From Aptenodytes patagonicus (Eukaryota > Chordata > Aves > Sphenisciformes > Spheniscidae), in assembly GCF_965638725.1 (NCBI RefSeq), contig NC_134971.1, positions 439,001 to 503,000 of the forward strand: 64,000 nucleotides of DNA. The letters are read 5' to 3'. How positions within the stretch are numbered: position 1 is the stretch's first letter; every line of letters begins with the position of its first letter. The translations under genes and the position numbers were made by a program. Below the pieces are notes generated by a model, which saw only the letters and a program-made list of their open reading frames with translations, ran no database searches and was not told the origin of the DNA. This document shows positions 47,693-60,420 of this stretch, piece by piece.

Positions 47693-49420
47693 CAGAAAAT
47701 GCATTACCGGTTTTGACAGTGCAAACAAAAGCCCACGCTTGTGGAAGCCTTTTTCCCCCCCAGCTTCCCTTCTCTGAACGTATCTGTGCACTAAATATTC
47801 ACACAGAGTGCCTCCACAGCTGGGGAAACTTCTGCCAAAAGGGGCTCCTTCTTCCTTCTCTTGCACCAGGAAAAAAAAAAATTCTAGTGGTTGAATCGCA
47901 CATCATACAGATCTTGTTCCTAAAACGTTTCTCAGACGATCTAGCCGCATAACGAAGGTATTTTAGTCTCACATTAAATTCCTCTTCATGTCTTCCGTCA
48001 TTCCTAACGCCCCTCTAAACTGTACAACTCCAGGACGTACGAGAGTCGGAATAAAGTCTGAAGCCAAACGTTACGGTCTAGGTTCAAGGTTAGATATTAA
48101 CTGATTTTATTTTCTTAATAATTGCCAGAAGATACAATAAACCCCCGGTATCTTATCTGGTCACAGATTCCTAAGTGACTGAAACCTCAGATAACATTCG
48201 TGCATCAAGAGAGCTTGCAAACCGCCCTTTTCAGGGGAGATATTTATGAATCCCTCGCGAAGGTCAGGAGGAATCGGCGTGTTGCAGCTCAGTCGCAACG
48301 TACGCGCGTCCATCGCCGCGAATCCCACGGACACGCGCTTTGCAGCCTGGTTTTGTGACGGGGTCAGCACTGGGACTGGGAGGAAGGTGGCTTAGGAGGA
48401 GATACGGTGCCCTTGGACGACGCTGGAGGGAGCTTGGCACGGTCCACCTTCGGCCACACCACATTCCCTGCTGGAACGGCTCGATCGGCCTCCCAAGAAT
48501 GAAAGTAAACACTCCCGCAGAGCCGTTCCTGGATAAGACCTATCTGCCCAGGGCCAGAGGTTCGCACGTGTTTCTGCAAGCGGCTGGGGATGCAAACAGG
48601 GGGAGACAGCAAGGCTTGCAATGCAGGCAGCTGACATGGCCGCCGCTGGGTGTGCGGCTGCTTCCAAAACCGCCCCCCCCCCCACGACTCCCCTCAAGGT
48701 ATAAAGTCCCTTGTGAAACCCAGCCCGCTGTTTCTCACCGGCGTGCCTCCCCTCCGCCGCTTCCACCGCCTCAGGTACTTCATCCTTAGGCTGGGAAATA
48801 GCAATTCCGCCTCAAACGGACCAGAATTCCGTTTCTCTCTGCCGTTTGAAAGAAGTTCTCCGTTAAACGCTCAGTGTCAGAGCGTTTGTGTCGCCGCTCT
48901 CGCTACAGAAATGGATACGGCATCACCAGGCTGCTGTGGGTCCTTGGTGCCGTGCAAAGGGATCGACGGGGCGGGCAGGGAGCCCGCTCCTGGATTCACA
49001 AAGCGAAATGGCTTGGGGGGGGTGGGGGGGGAGATTCCAGCCCCAGAGGCTTTTGGAGGGGCACGTTTTGGAAACACCCCTTCAAGGTATCCGAAGGGGG
49101 AAAAAAATAAACCGCAACTCTCGTGAAAAAAGTAATTATCTCAAAGGAGGGTGAAAGGGAATGAAGAAAAAAAATTTGAAGAGCCTGAAAGCAGATAGGA
49201 GTTCAGAGCCTCTGGGAGGTTTTCTCAGCGCTAGCAGCTCATTTTCTGTCCCTTTCCCCCGCCCCAGGGAGGCAACGCTTTCACTGCCTGAACCCTCCCC
49301 AAGGGCTGCGGGACCCCTACCCCTACAGCAAACCGGCCGAGCACCTTTCCTCCCCGTGGGTACCTCGCCCGTTATAAACGCTTCCCAGTGGCAGGGGGGT
49401 GACGCGCAGGGCATATCACA

Positions 49421-49436
49421 CAGCAGCAGCAGCAGC
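49421..49436. repeat. Short (CAG)5 repeat
   Basis: Five CAG triplets in intergenic DNA. No coding context supports a polyglutamine or polyserine reading. Confidence 0.8.
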
Positions 49437-51689
49437 ACCGGGACCAAAGGTGCTGGATGGAAGAGGAATTTGCAGCCTCTAGAGAGGGGCACCGAGGCCG
49501 GCAGAAAGGGGATGTTAAAGTGACCATCTGGGGGGCGGGGAGGGGGAGAGCTCAACCCCGGTGGCAGATGTCAGGGGCACGAGAACGACTCGCAGTTTTG
49601 GAAACAGGATACGGAAAAGAAGGTTTAACTCCCAGCCAGCTCGTCGGCGGATGCCGTATGACGGCGCTGAGCAAGGGGAGTTACTTAAACACAGTTTTCC
49701 AGGTGAGAAATGCCTGACTTCAAATGTTTTCTTCAAGGGTGGAAGCAGCGCAGATCTCAAGTGCCCACCATGCCCAGCTCTGGGGCCCGATCTTTGGCCA
49801 CACTCATCCTCCGATTGAGCACTTCCATTCCCGGGGCCCGGCTTTGCAGACGGTACTGCGCGCCATCAGCTGCGATCAAAACCGAAGCTCACGGGCTCCG
49901 GGAAAAAAAAATGGCTTTATTTCAGACATGAAGCGGCGGGTGAAGTAGTTCACCGGCGTTGCTCAAGAGTTCAGCTGAGGTGATGAGAAATAATCCTTAC
50001 TGGCTTTCAAGCCCGTGAGTTTTGCAGTAATACCGCTCCTCATCGCATCCCTCCCCAGGAAGAGCATTTCCAGCAGGACACGGGCAGCTCCGGGGCGTGC
50101 ACCGACAGATCAGCTGCACGGCGAAGCTGCTGCAGCCGCCGCGTGCAGACCCAGCCCAGCGCTGGGCTGAGTGCTCTCGTTTCTGCCGCCACCCACGGGA
50201 AGAGCAGTTATTCTGTACATCCAAGGCGTTTTTGAAGTGGTCATCACCATGGTAATTATCTGAGAGCATCCTGCCCTACATCCCGGGGCGCAGAGGTGCT
50301 CCGGCCTCGCCACTGGCTGCTCTCGGCAGGAGGGCACCGTGTCCCCCAGCCCAGCGGCGGCCACAGGGCTGCCTCGACCCACACGCGACCGTCGGCAAGG
50401 GAATGCCGAAGCTGACGCTGTGCTGCTGCGGTTAGCTGCGCAAAGACAACCGGACCCCGGCTTGCAGGACTCCAGCCGCTGTATCTCAGCTCACGCGTGC
50501 ACCGAGAGAGTTGTTTTCTTGTTGGTTTCGCATCTCCTTCAGGCTTCTGACCAGGACTGCAATTGCAAACGACGTAACGTGCGTCTCCAGTCTGCTGGGC
50601 TTCGTGCGCTTGCAGCGCCAGCCGCTCGGGGAACGCCTTCCCTCTCGGTGAGCCGGGGCGAGGCTGGACCCGCGGGAGAGCGGGATGCTGACCCCAGGGC
50701 ACGCGCCGGGCAGGACGCGCCGCCTCCCTCCCGACCAGCCACGCTCTCGGCAAGGGGCGGCAGCACCAGGCGTCCGCCAGCGGATCTTGAAAGTCGGAGA
50801 AAGCTGACGCCGGGAATCAGCTCGGAGCAGGCTAGGAGGGAAGCCACCTCGCTTAGGCACAGAGTAAGCATCGTCCGGGAAACGCGGCAGTGTTACTTGT
50901 GCCCAAAACCCACGCTTTTTGACCAATTTCTGGAAATTTGGAGGCTGTCATGGGGCACCGTAATAGGATCAGAGAGTCTGGTTTAATCTGCGCTTTCCTT
51001 ACTACTCTGATTTAAATTGCACTCTGTCAGAATCACCTTTAGGACGTGTTCATTCTAGGGGGATCCAGTCGCAGAGCAGGAATGGAAAAGTACATTTTCC
51101 TTACCTGTTGGCCACACGGTGCCCGAGACGAGACAATTCAGGTCTCTGTGACCTGAAATGCTGTCCCCATCTCTCACAATCCTAATCCTGCCGAAAACAG
51201 GAACCAGGTGCCAGCGTACGCTGCGTAACGCTCGCAGCCTGGGCTGCACGCAGGTCGTGGTCTCCTCCAAAGACCGCCAAACAGGCGTACAACTAGGATT
51301 CTTCTCTTTTCAGGGTCAGAACACCTAACTTTATATTCCACGATCAGGCTCCCGATTTGCTCGTCCCACTGGCGCCACTTCACCCCGTATGGGTCCTTCC
51401 GCAGCGTAGAAATCAACGCCACGTACGCGCGCCGGCACCCAGAGAGCCTCGGTGCGGTGCCCAGAGCTGCTTCCGCAGGGGTGAAGTTTGGACGGTAATA
51501 AGGGACAGTGCTTGATAATTAATCCCACCCCCAAGAGTTGCAGACACCAGAAAGCTAGCGCCATCAAGGAAAAAAAAATAAAATTCAAGAGGTGTAAGAC
51601 GAGGCACGCTTATACGGAGGTGGGTCCTTCTCCGTCGGCGCTCCCAACAAGGTCCACGCTCAGAGGGAGGAGGAAAACAGGGGGAAGGA

Positions 51690-52240
51690 AAGGAGATGAG
51701 TGAGAGCGCTGCCTGCTGCAAATATTGACATAACCATTATGGGCATGTATAAAACTCCCATTTGCGTGATGCGAGCGTGATATTCTTTGAATACTTCTGT
51801 CTCGAGGAATTCTTTATTTTGCCATAGAAGAAAAATGTTTTCATATTCTCTCCTGCCGTTCAGACCTGCAACCCAGCGAGCCCTTTTGCCCTTGAGAGCC
51901 ATAACGTTATTTGTTAACATTTTTATGATGCCAAATGGTCTGTGCTAGAACGGGTGCCATTCTTTAGCTGGGAAACCATATGGCATGCCGAGTAATAAAT
52001 AAGGTATTGTGATAGTTAATGAACCTAATTGCTAGCAAAGGCTTTAATACAGAGAATGTGCTGCTGAGAATTTAGCACCACATTAGAGATGCAGCAGAGC
52101 TCCTCTGACTTCTGAGGCTTAATTTAAGTTCTATATTGCAAACTCCAGAAAATAATTCCAAACCCTCCTGCTGGAAAAGCAACCTGCTGGTAGACTGTGA
52201 TTATACTGAATTACTAAAATCGCAATCAATTTTATACACT
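51690..52240. promoter_or_regulatory. Candidate conserved noncoding element in the intergenic region
   Basis: The longest block of low-CpG, AT-rich, non-repetitive sequence in the intergenic region (about 550 bp), with many TAAT/ATTA, CATATGG and TTAATGAACC-type words. An 86-residue minus-strand frame crosses part of it but shows no family resemblance or splice context. Confidence 0.35.
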
Positions 52241-55200
52241 CAGTTAACCCTTGCTGGGGAACTCGCCTCTCCGCGATTTGAGGGGAAGCCACTTCGAAGG
52301 GGTACCGGAGCCAAGCGAGTGGCAGCGCCACGGTCGTCATCCTCACCGCGACCGGTCCTCTCCCCGGCATCTCCCTCTTCTGGGAGCAACCCCTTTTCCC
52401 GGCCTCTCCGCCTACCAGCCGAGCCGACTGTAGGCGAAGCGGGGGATAAAAGCCACGATTATGAACGGTCACCGCTATTCCGCTCCGTGACTAACTTATT
52501 AACTGCTGTCCTCGCATCACGGCTACCAGACGTGGCAGAGAGCGCAGATGCTGCTCTGCCTCGCAGCGCGCGGGCTCCTGGGAAGCGCTCGCAGGCTTGG
52601 AAAGAGCGGCGGAAGCTAACTTGAAAATAAAGTTAAACTCGCTTTGACCTCCCTCAGCCCCGGAGGGAAGAGCTCTCCCGGCCTAACGAAATCCCCGGCA
52701 TTGCCACGGATTTTAAATTTTAAGACGCGAGCCCTTTCAGCCCTCAGAAAAACCTTAGACGACTCACGCCCGCAGAGGGGCAGCGGCGCTCGCCCAGATG
52801 CTGCCCGTGCCTCTCGGGGCTTGCACGGGGGCTTTTTTAAAGCAGCAGACGGAGGCGCAGGAGACCGAACATTCCCCGTTAGGCTGACGTATAGCACACC
52901 GCAATCCACAGGAAGATAAGGATATACTGTTTTCGGAAATGCTACTTGGGAAGACCTGCAGTTCTCCCCGGTCGCAAACACGGACCCACTGTCCCGTGCG
53001 GAAGGGACGTCCCCTGCCACGGGTGACAGCCGTGCTGCAGCGTGCCCCACGCCTCCTCCGAGGACCGCTCCTAAATGCTCGCCGGCATTGGAAACCGATG
53101 CTCAGACTCCGCGCATCATCCCCTTAAATCACCTGTCTTTATATATAAAAAGCTGCCCCCCGGATGGCAAGCTCTTTGTAGAGATGCGGCCTTCCCCGAG
53201 AGGCCATCCGCCGAGCCGGCTGCGCGGGGAGACCCGACAAGTCCTCGGAGAAGAGCAGCGCTGCTCTTTCAGTCCCTCCGGAGGGGGAAGAAAAAAAGAG
53301 AAAAAAAAAAAAAGAAGAGGTTATTGGTTTCTTCCCTGCTCTGATTGCACGCGGCCGTCCTGCAGTCACGTCCTTCTGCTGACGGCGGGCGACTCGGCTC
53401 TGTAAGGCAGCGACATCCCGGCTCGAAGCACGAGGGAGGGAGACGAGAAGGTTCCCCGGTGGGGCTGCCCTTCTCCACCCTGCTGCGCCGGCCGGCAGCC
53501 TTGTCCTCGGCCACCTGCAGACCTCTCCCGCCCCAGGCTTCGGGCAAGCGGCGCGGACCCGGCGCGTGCCCCGGTGACGCAGGGTGTCGAGGCAGGAGGT
53601 GGCCGAGGCCAGCGCCCGACGGTAGCATCAAATGAGGAAAGCGCTGAGATAAAGAGCCGCGCAGGGCGGATTTAATACTGTACATAAATACACTTTACAA
53701 TCCGGGGAAGGCTCGGTGCTAAGAGGAAACCATTGGAATATTTTATCGTGATGCAGATCGAGTGAAAAGACTGTGAATAAATAAAAGGGAAGATAATTAT
53801 TTGATGGAGTTCTCTTAGGATATGCCACAGCGGGGAATACTTACGGAGAATACATATTACTAGAGAGACACAGCTATTCAAGCATCAAACTAACCTATAA
53901 ATTGTCAGAGGAGAAAATTGGAGGAGAGGAATGGATGGGGTTTTGGGCACCGCTCTCATCAGTAACGCCGGGTTGCGCTTTCCACCTTCCCTGTCGCAAT
54001 TCCCTCTGCCCGAGGAGTCACACTCCCTGAAAAAGGGAAGGCTGCCTCTAATAAATGTCTTTCAGAAATTACAGCCGAGCCACTACAGTACGGAGATGGC
54101 GTCATTTATCTCCCCGCCATCTGCGCGGGCTCGTTGGGCCGGGTAGCAGCAGCCTGCTCCCGGGAAGCCTCATCTCTCCTGCACTTTTGCAGGGTGAGAA
54201 GGTTCGTCAGCAGCACCCAACGTGCCTCGTTAACGATTCTCCCCCCCGATTCCTCCGGGCGCCGCGCTCCCATCTCTAACCGCAGCCTCCGAGACTGGCT
54301 TTCACCTCGTCCCGTGCACCCCCGTTTCAGGGGGGGAACCCCCACATGGAAGGGGGTTTCCAGCTCTGGGACCAGGCAGGTCCATCCCCTACGGTGCTTT
54401 TCTCAGCATCTCCCTGGAGCTGAAAATTAACTGCCGACTCCCAAGCTCTTCTGCAACGGGGTGCATCCCTCGCCCACGCTTCTCGCCCACTCCCAAGCCA
54501 AGGGTCTCCAAGAAAGCGCTTTGCAAACACTAATGAAGCTGCGCACGCTCGGCAGCGTTACTCGGAGTGATTTTCCCCATTTTGGGGAGCGCGGCAGCAG
54601 CTTCCCTGAGGTCAGAGTGCTTCCTAGAGGCAGAGCTGGAGAGAGCCCGGCGCTCCCTGCCTCCCGCCGGCACGGCTCTGACCAGCCACCGGTTCCCTCC
54701 AAGCCAGTTATAGGTTCACATCTCCCAGTTAATAATTACGTATTAATCCAAGCGCCTTCACTCACCGATATCCTTAGCGGCCAGCTGCAGCTGTAAATAA
54801 CCCACAAAATCTCATTTGTGCAATGCAAAAATTAGAGCGGTTGCAGTGCGTGTTCCACGTTAACTTATCGGTCATCAGACCACGGATGCGGACAGGCTCC
54901 AGAGCCATGCCGGGGACCCGGCGCGCCGCCTTGGTACGGGGCCGGCCGCTCCAACTGTAAATGCCGGCGATAATCGTAGGCAGGCACACAATGAATAAAA
55001 CAGCCCCTCTCCTTTTCACGCTCTGAATGACACCCTTGCTGTGGCACGGGGACCCCAAACTTCGCTTATAGACGTGCATCACTTTCCCCAGAGAGAGGGC
55101 GATTTCAGCGTCGGGGAGACCTGACGTCGCCTGGAGTACAAACGCACCCGTGAAATTTCCAAGCAAGTTTAATGAGTGTAAGGGTAACGCAGCGGGTGTT

Positions 55201-55590
55201 CATTAACCTTTCCCCTCCCGGGCGAGTCACAGGTTGAAAATATAATCCCCGTAGTATAGCTGCTGTGGGAAAATCTTCACTGGACATCAAAAATACTGTA
55301 TTGCTTTTCCAAAGGCTAACTCGGGAATCCTATAGGGACGGCACAGACAAAATCGAAACCGTGCTGATACAGACTCGGCGGGTAACGATAGTTTGTTATG
55401 CAGCGTGTTTAATAAAGTGCCACTCCTGTATTTTTCCCTTCTCCCAGTATTTTTGGCACCGTTCCTTACCAAATCGCCCCTGTTGCCCTTACCTCCCCCT
55501 CCTGCACAGCTCCGACCCTCGTTCCTGCAGGTTAGGTGGGATGCAAGCGGACGACGGGAGGGGGGCCGAGGAAGACCTCCCTCCCTGCCA

Positions 55591-55633
55591 GGGTCTGCTC
55601 CTGCCCTGTCGGGTCTGCTCCTGCCCTGTCGGG
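55591..55633. repeat. Perfect 20-bp tandem duplication
   Basis: The unit GGGTCTGCTCCTGCCCTGTC occurs at 55591-55610 and again at 55611-55630. It is a recent short tandem duplication in intergenic DNA. Confidence 0.95.
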
Positions 55634-58052
55634 CCAGCTCCCACCCCGTGCCTGGTACAAGGACCGGGGACCAGGTCCGTGTGGGTGTCAACGGGCTTAC
55701 GCCATTTTCTGAGGGGGTGATGTCATTAGCTCCGAACATCTCCCGTCTCCCTGGGAGCAAAGGAAACCTTTGGCTCCTTTAGGGGGAAGATGCAAGAGAC
55801 GGCCTGTCTTGCAAATGGGCAGGCTCGTGTAATTAGCAGAGACGCTTATTATTTTAAGCGAGACTCGGCACCGTTTCCAAAACCCTGAGCAAGAGCAAAG
55901 TCAGCGCCGAACGCAGGATACCTTTAAGGCTGGCTCAGACAATAAAAATCAAAGGCAGTCTGATGATGACAGGTCTCCCTCCCTCCCTCCGCCTGCCAGA
56001 AGGGAATTGCTCAGTCACCTGCACCCAGAATAGGACTTTGTCGCCGTTCCCATCATTAATTTATTCCCTGTGAATTAGTGGGGCCCTGGAGATCCACACA
56101 GCCCACCTGTTCCCATCCCCTGTCCCCCGTCCCCCCCCCGCCCCCCACTCTGACATTTGGAGGCTTGGCGGCAGGTACCGGCGCCGGCAAATGGTCCCAT
56201 AAACCATCCGCTAATGCGACGCCTGCCAGCCCGCGTCCGCCCCGGTCCCTCCCGGAGCCGGGGAAGCCGGGGTGCTGCCGCCGCGCACGGGGAGCCGAGA
56301 GGAGCCTCGCGCCCGGCTGGCGGGGACGGACACGCACGACCAATGCATTTTTAAATAGGTCTTATTTTTGCCCCCGGTAAAGTAGCTTTTAATAATGCAA
56401 CAGCGGGGATGCTCAAAGGCGCGAGGAGATGTAAGGTACCCCGTTTTTTGGGGTACGCAGCACAGCGGCCCGTGCTGCTGATCTACAGAAGTCTCCCCAG
56501 CCGGTTTCATCCTTTCGGCGGAGGTCACGCTCACACGAGTATTACTCCACTTATTCCAAATGCACAACGGTACTTTAATTGCTGCCATTCTGGGCTCTAA
56601 ACAAATTGGCCCTAAATGCATTTTTGCGAAACAAGACGCATTTTGTTAAAAGGGGACGGGAGGAGGGCGATTTTTAAAACCGCTATCACCATAATGCGAT
56701 GAAATTACCATGTAGCACGCAGGGGTCTGAAAGCTGCAATTAATATTCCACACCTTTCCGAACCCTTTGTGTCATGACAGTCCCGGAAAAACAGCGGCCG
56801 GTCTGCGTCTGCAGCAGGGACCGGTCTCCCCCCGCTCCTCCCCTCGGACCCACCGCAAACGCCTGGATGCCGAGCACCTCGTCCCCTTCCCAGAGACACA
56901 GGCAGAACCAGCAACGGATTGAAAAAAAAAAAAGAAAAAAGAAAAAAAAAAGCCCAGCGTGCCTCCGTGTCCACACTGCGGCTTTTGGCTTGCCTGCTGA
57001 AGAACGAAGGCTCTGGCAAGCGTGCCGCCCGCTCACCTGGCTGCCTCAAGTTTTGGACACCTGAGCCAACGCCAGCCATGTTCAGGGCTGTCAGGCACAG
57101 CACATCTCCATGGGTTTCAGAAAAAACAGGCAGTAGGGCAGAAGAGAGCCCCTCTTAGTGTTCCCATCGAAATAAAAGCTACAGGGCGGTCAACAGACAC
57201 CCGGGCGTCCAGGTCAGACCTAAACCCATGGGAACCTCGGCCTCATCAGTCCTGCCTCTTTATTTGTCCCTCGTACCACGGGAGCCGAGAGCAGCCAGAT
57301 TCATTGCTAATCAGGGGAAAACAAAGAGGTTTTTAAAAATAACCGGTAAACAATCCCTGTTAAAGAGAGAAACCCCTCCACCTAAAGCAGCCTACAAAGC
57401 ACGAGTGGTTAGATACAGCTCGGCTCTGCTGACCGAAGCTGCCGCTGCTCTGCCGGCTCCGGGGTTGATTTGCACCCACAAGAGACGTGGCCCTACGAGT
57501 ATGTATTTGAGCAAAGGCTTCTCCCTTCGCAGGTGTCAGCCCCCCCAAGCAGCTTTTCATCGCGATGCGTCCCAGCTCCGCAGTCCGAGGTTAACGCCAC
57601 CGCTGGCAACCAAGCGCTTCTCGGCTCTGCTGCCGGCAAAAGGGAAGCGAGACGTGAACGCGCTCCAGAGCTCTCCACAGCTCCCGCTTCCCCATCCAGC
57701 GGCTCTGCCCGGAGGGCGGGCTGCGGCACACATCCCTGTCGACTTACTGCACCCAGGGTGAGTCCCGACAAACGCAGCACGGGGGCACGCCGAAACCGCC
57801 CAGCAAGGGTGCCTCTGCCTAGCGGCACGGCGAAGGGCAGTCAGACAACTCATCCCACCTTCTTCAGGAGCTGAAGAAGTATTCGTCACCCGCCTCGATG
57901 CACGGGGGGAGAGCACGAAGAGTGCTGAGGCCGACGAGCACCCGTGGCACCTACCATGCAACGAGAAAAGGTTTTGCAGCGCAGCCCGGTTTCACGAGCC
58001 ATGGGGCAGAGCGCTCGCACCGAATGCCACGGGTACCTTCGCCCCTCGGATG

Positions 58053-58100
58053 TGCCTCTGCTCGCTGCTTTATTGCCCCTCTGCTCGCTGCTTTATCGCA
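58053..58100. repeat. Tandem duplication of about 23 bp
   Basis: CTCTGCTCGCTGCTTTAT occurs twice in succession, separated by TGCCC. It is intergenic. Confidence 0.85.
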
Positions 58101-58429
58101 CGAGGCGCGGGACGGTCCTGCGCAAGCCCAGCTCAGGGGATTTGCAGGGGCAGGCGCGTTCGTATTTCTCTTTGCTCCAAGGCTCAACCACCACGGCGCC
58201 CGAAGCAACCCCGGCGCAGAGACCCAGCTCGCACCAGACTTTCTGGAGGCATCTTCCACGTCGCCCAGAGCCGTGGGGATTTGCCGGCCGGGGCGTGAAT
58301 AACCTGGCTGAGCAACCCGCTGCCGCCACGGCCCTTGTGCAGGGCTCTGCACTGTCGGGCGAAGGAAAGGCTGAGGTTTGAGATGAAACACGCCGTGATT
58401 TCTAGGCAAAGTCCCATTAATGAAACTGC

Positions 58430-58680
58430 TCGGAGGCATTGCGGTTCCTAGTCAAGTACTGTGGAGATGAAAGCCTTATTTATGAGTAAGATATATCTGC
58501 AGAGGGAGCAATAAACTGCGAAGCAAAGTATGAAGGTTTGCAGCAAATGCTGTAAAGTTTTACACTCCCGAAAACTAGGAATAAAAGATACACCCATTTA
58601 AAACAAAGTGGATGGAAAGGGTTTCCACAGGACTGTAAAACAGCCTTATAATAGTTAATTGCTAGTTTCTTGTTGCAGCA
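58430..58680. promoter_or_regulatory. Candidate conserved noncoding element in the intergenic region
   Basis: AT-rich, low-CpG block between GC-rich stretches, with no repeats and no open frame of note. Nothing more can be said from sequence. Confidence 0.25.
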
Positions 58681-60229
58681 CGGAGAAATTTAAGCCAGAA
58701 AAAGAACTGCTTAAATCTCCATCGAAGAGCAGGAGAAAAGAAAGGAGAGCGAGAGGGGGGAAAAAAAAAAGAGAAGAGCGCAGGGGAACGTGAACCTTTT
58801 GTTCGGGATCCTCTGCACCACGCGGAGGAAGAGGCCTCTTTTGTTCCCGGCGCTGTGCCGCCCGGCCCCGGCTGCTCCCGCTCCCCACCGCGGGCAGGAG
58901 CCTCTGGGGGAGCCAAAGCCACGGGGCGAGACCTGGGGCAAGATCCCAGCAGCGCGCCCGTTTATTAATTATAAGTAATTTAACTAAGATCATATCGATG
59001 CGCATGCAACAGAGAAAATCAGCCGAGCACCTGCACTTGCGTCCGCCCCCGGGAGGAAGGGGGCAGAGGGAAAGGCACGGCAGCGGGGGGGGGTTATTCC
59101 TCAACGTCCGACGGGAAACTCGAAGCGTACTACTTTTGACCAAGTAAACTACAGGAAGAAAACCCGAAATGTTTTCCACAACCGCCGAAACAACCGACCA
59201 CCACGCTTCCAACCAGCTCCATCAAAAGCGCCGCGAGCCCGGCGGGTACCCTTAAGGAACCTCTGTATTACTACCACACCGTCTCCCCAGATCTGCCCTC
59301 CTGCTGCACGGAGGCCCACCCCGGCACCTTCCACCCCGGGGAAGCCTAACGAGGCTTGCGAGAGAAAGCGGTGGAGCCTGCAAAAAGCCCCTGAGGAGCC
59401 GTTGCGTTGCAGAAAATAAGCGCGTTTTGGCCTTTAAAAGCACAATTGCCTCCACGTTTTTCAGATAGCCAGCGTTCTCAACAAAAGAACAGTTGCTCCC
59501 TTCTCCAAAAAGTACCTGAGACGAGAAATATTTGCTCCTCGGATGCTTTCTTTGGATGGATTCCTGCAAATATGGAGGCTGGGAGCATCTAAAGCTCAGT
59601 CCCGTAAAGAGCACGTAAAAAAAAAAGAGAAAAGGGTGCTTTTGTTCCCACCCTCAAAGCGCACCTCCCTTCCCCAGGCACCCCAGCTCAGCGGCGTGCC
59701 ACGCGACGGCGCCCGGGTGTCTCGCTTACCTCTCTCCCGGGGACGAGGACACAGCAGGAGGCTGGGAAGGGTACCGGGGGTGGGCTGGAGCAGGCTGGGG
59801 GGCTCCGGCGCTGCCGGCTGCAGAGCCCAGGACCAGCCCTGGGGCTGCTGAGGCTTAAACCCAGGTGTCGAGCCTGGGGCTGATCCTGCACCCAAGGCAC
59901 AAGCTAGCCGCTTTCAAACCGGCTCCCGGGCACCGGCACCGGCCGTGCTCGCAGCAGACGCCATGCAGAGCCCAAACCGCAGGCACCTTGCGATGCTGCG
60001 GGTGCCGAGACGCCCGACCCTCTGCCCTTTGTAACTTCCCCAGCTGCTGCTGCTTGCCCAGGTGATGGGACGAGGCCAAGGTGCTCCTCCTTAGGCTGAT
60101 GGGGCACAGTCCCGTCCCGTCAGGGAGGGCTTCTCCCCTCCCGGCAGCTTTCTGCAGGGACTTCTTTTGGGTTTGGTTTATTTTTTTTTTTGTTATTTTT
60201 CCTCCCTGTAGTGGCAGATTTCGTGCATT

Positions 60230-60420
60230 ATCCAGGAAAGTAAGCAGAGCAATACGTTCCACAGTGTAAATATCGAAATGCTGTTTATATCAATCAGAGA
60301 AGCACTTAGGTAGAGATGACAATGGAGCCCGCAGAGCCCTAATCACACGCTTTGATTGAACTAAAAGTACGGGGGAAAATGGAAATCAGTTGTCTAGAGC
60401 TGAGATTTCAATAGAGACGG
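60230..60420. promoter_or_regulatory. Candidate regulatory element with PBX/HOX-like sites
   Basis: AT-rich, low-CpG block about 2 kb upstream of the methyltransferase gene. ATCAATCA at 60289-60296 is the reverse complement of the PBX-HOX composite TGATTGAT. A second, imperfect TGATTGAA lies near 60354, about 60 bp away. Function is inferred. Confidence 0.3.

Noticed and set aside
51660..51920. An 86-residue minus-strand frame with a hydrophobic C-terminal part
   Set aside because: It lies in AT-rich low-CpG DNA with no splice sites or homologous family that I recognise. A conserved noncoding element explains the texture better.
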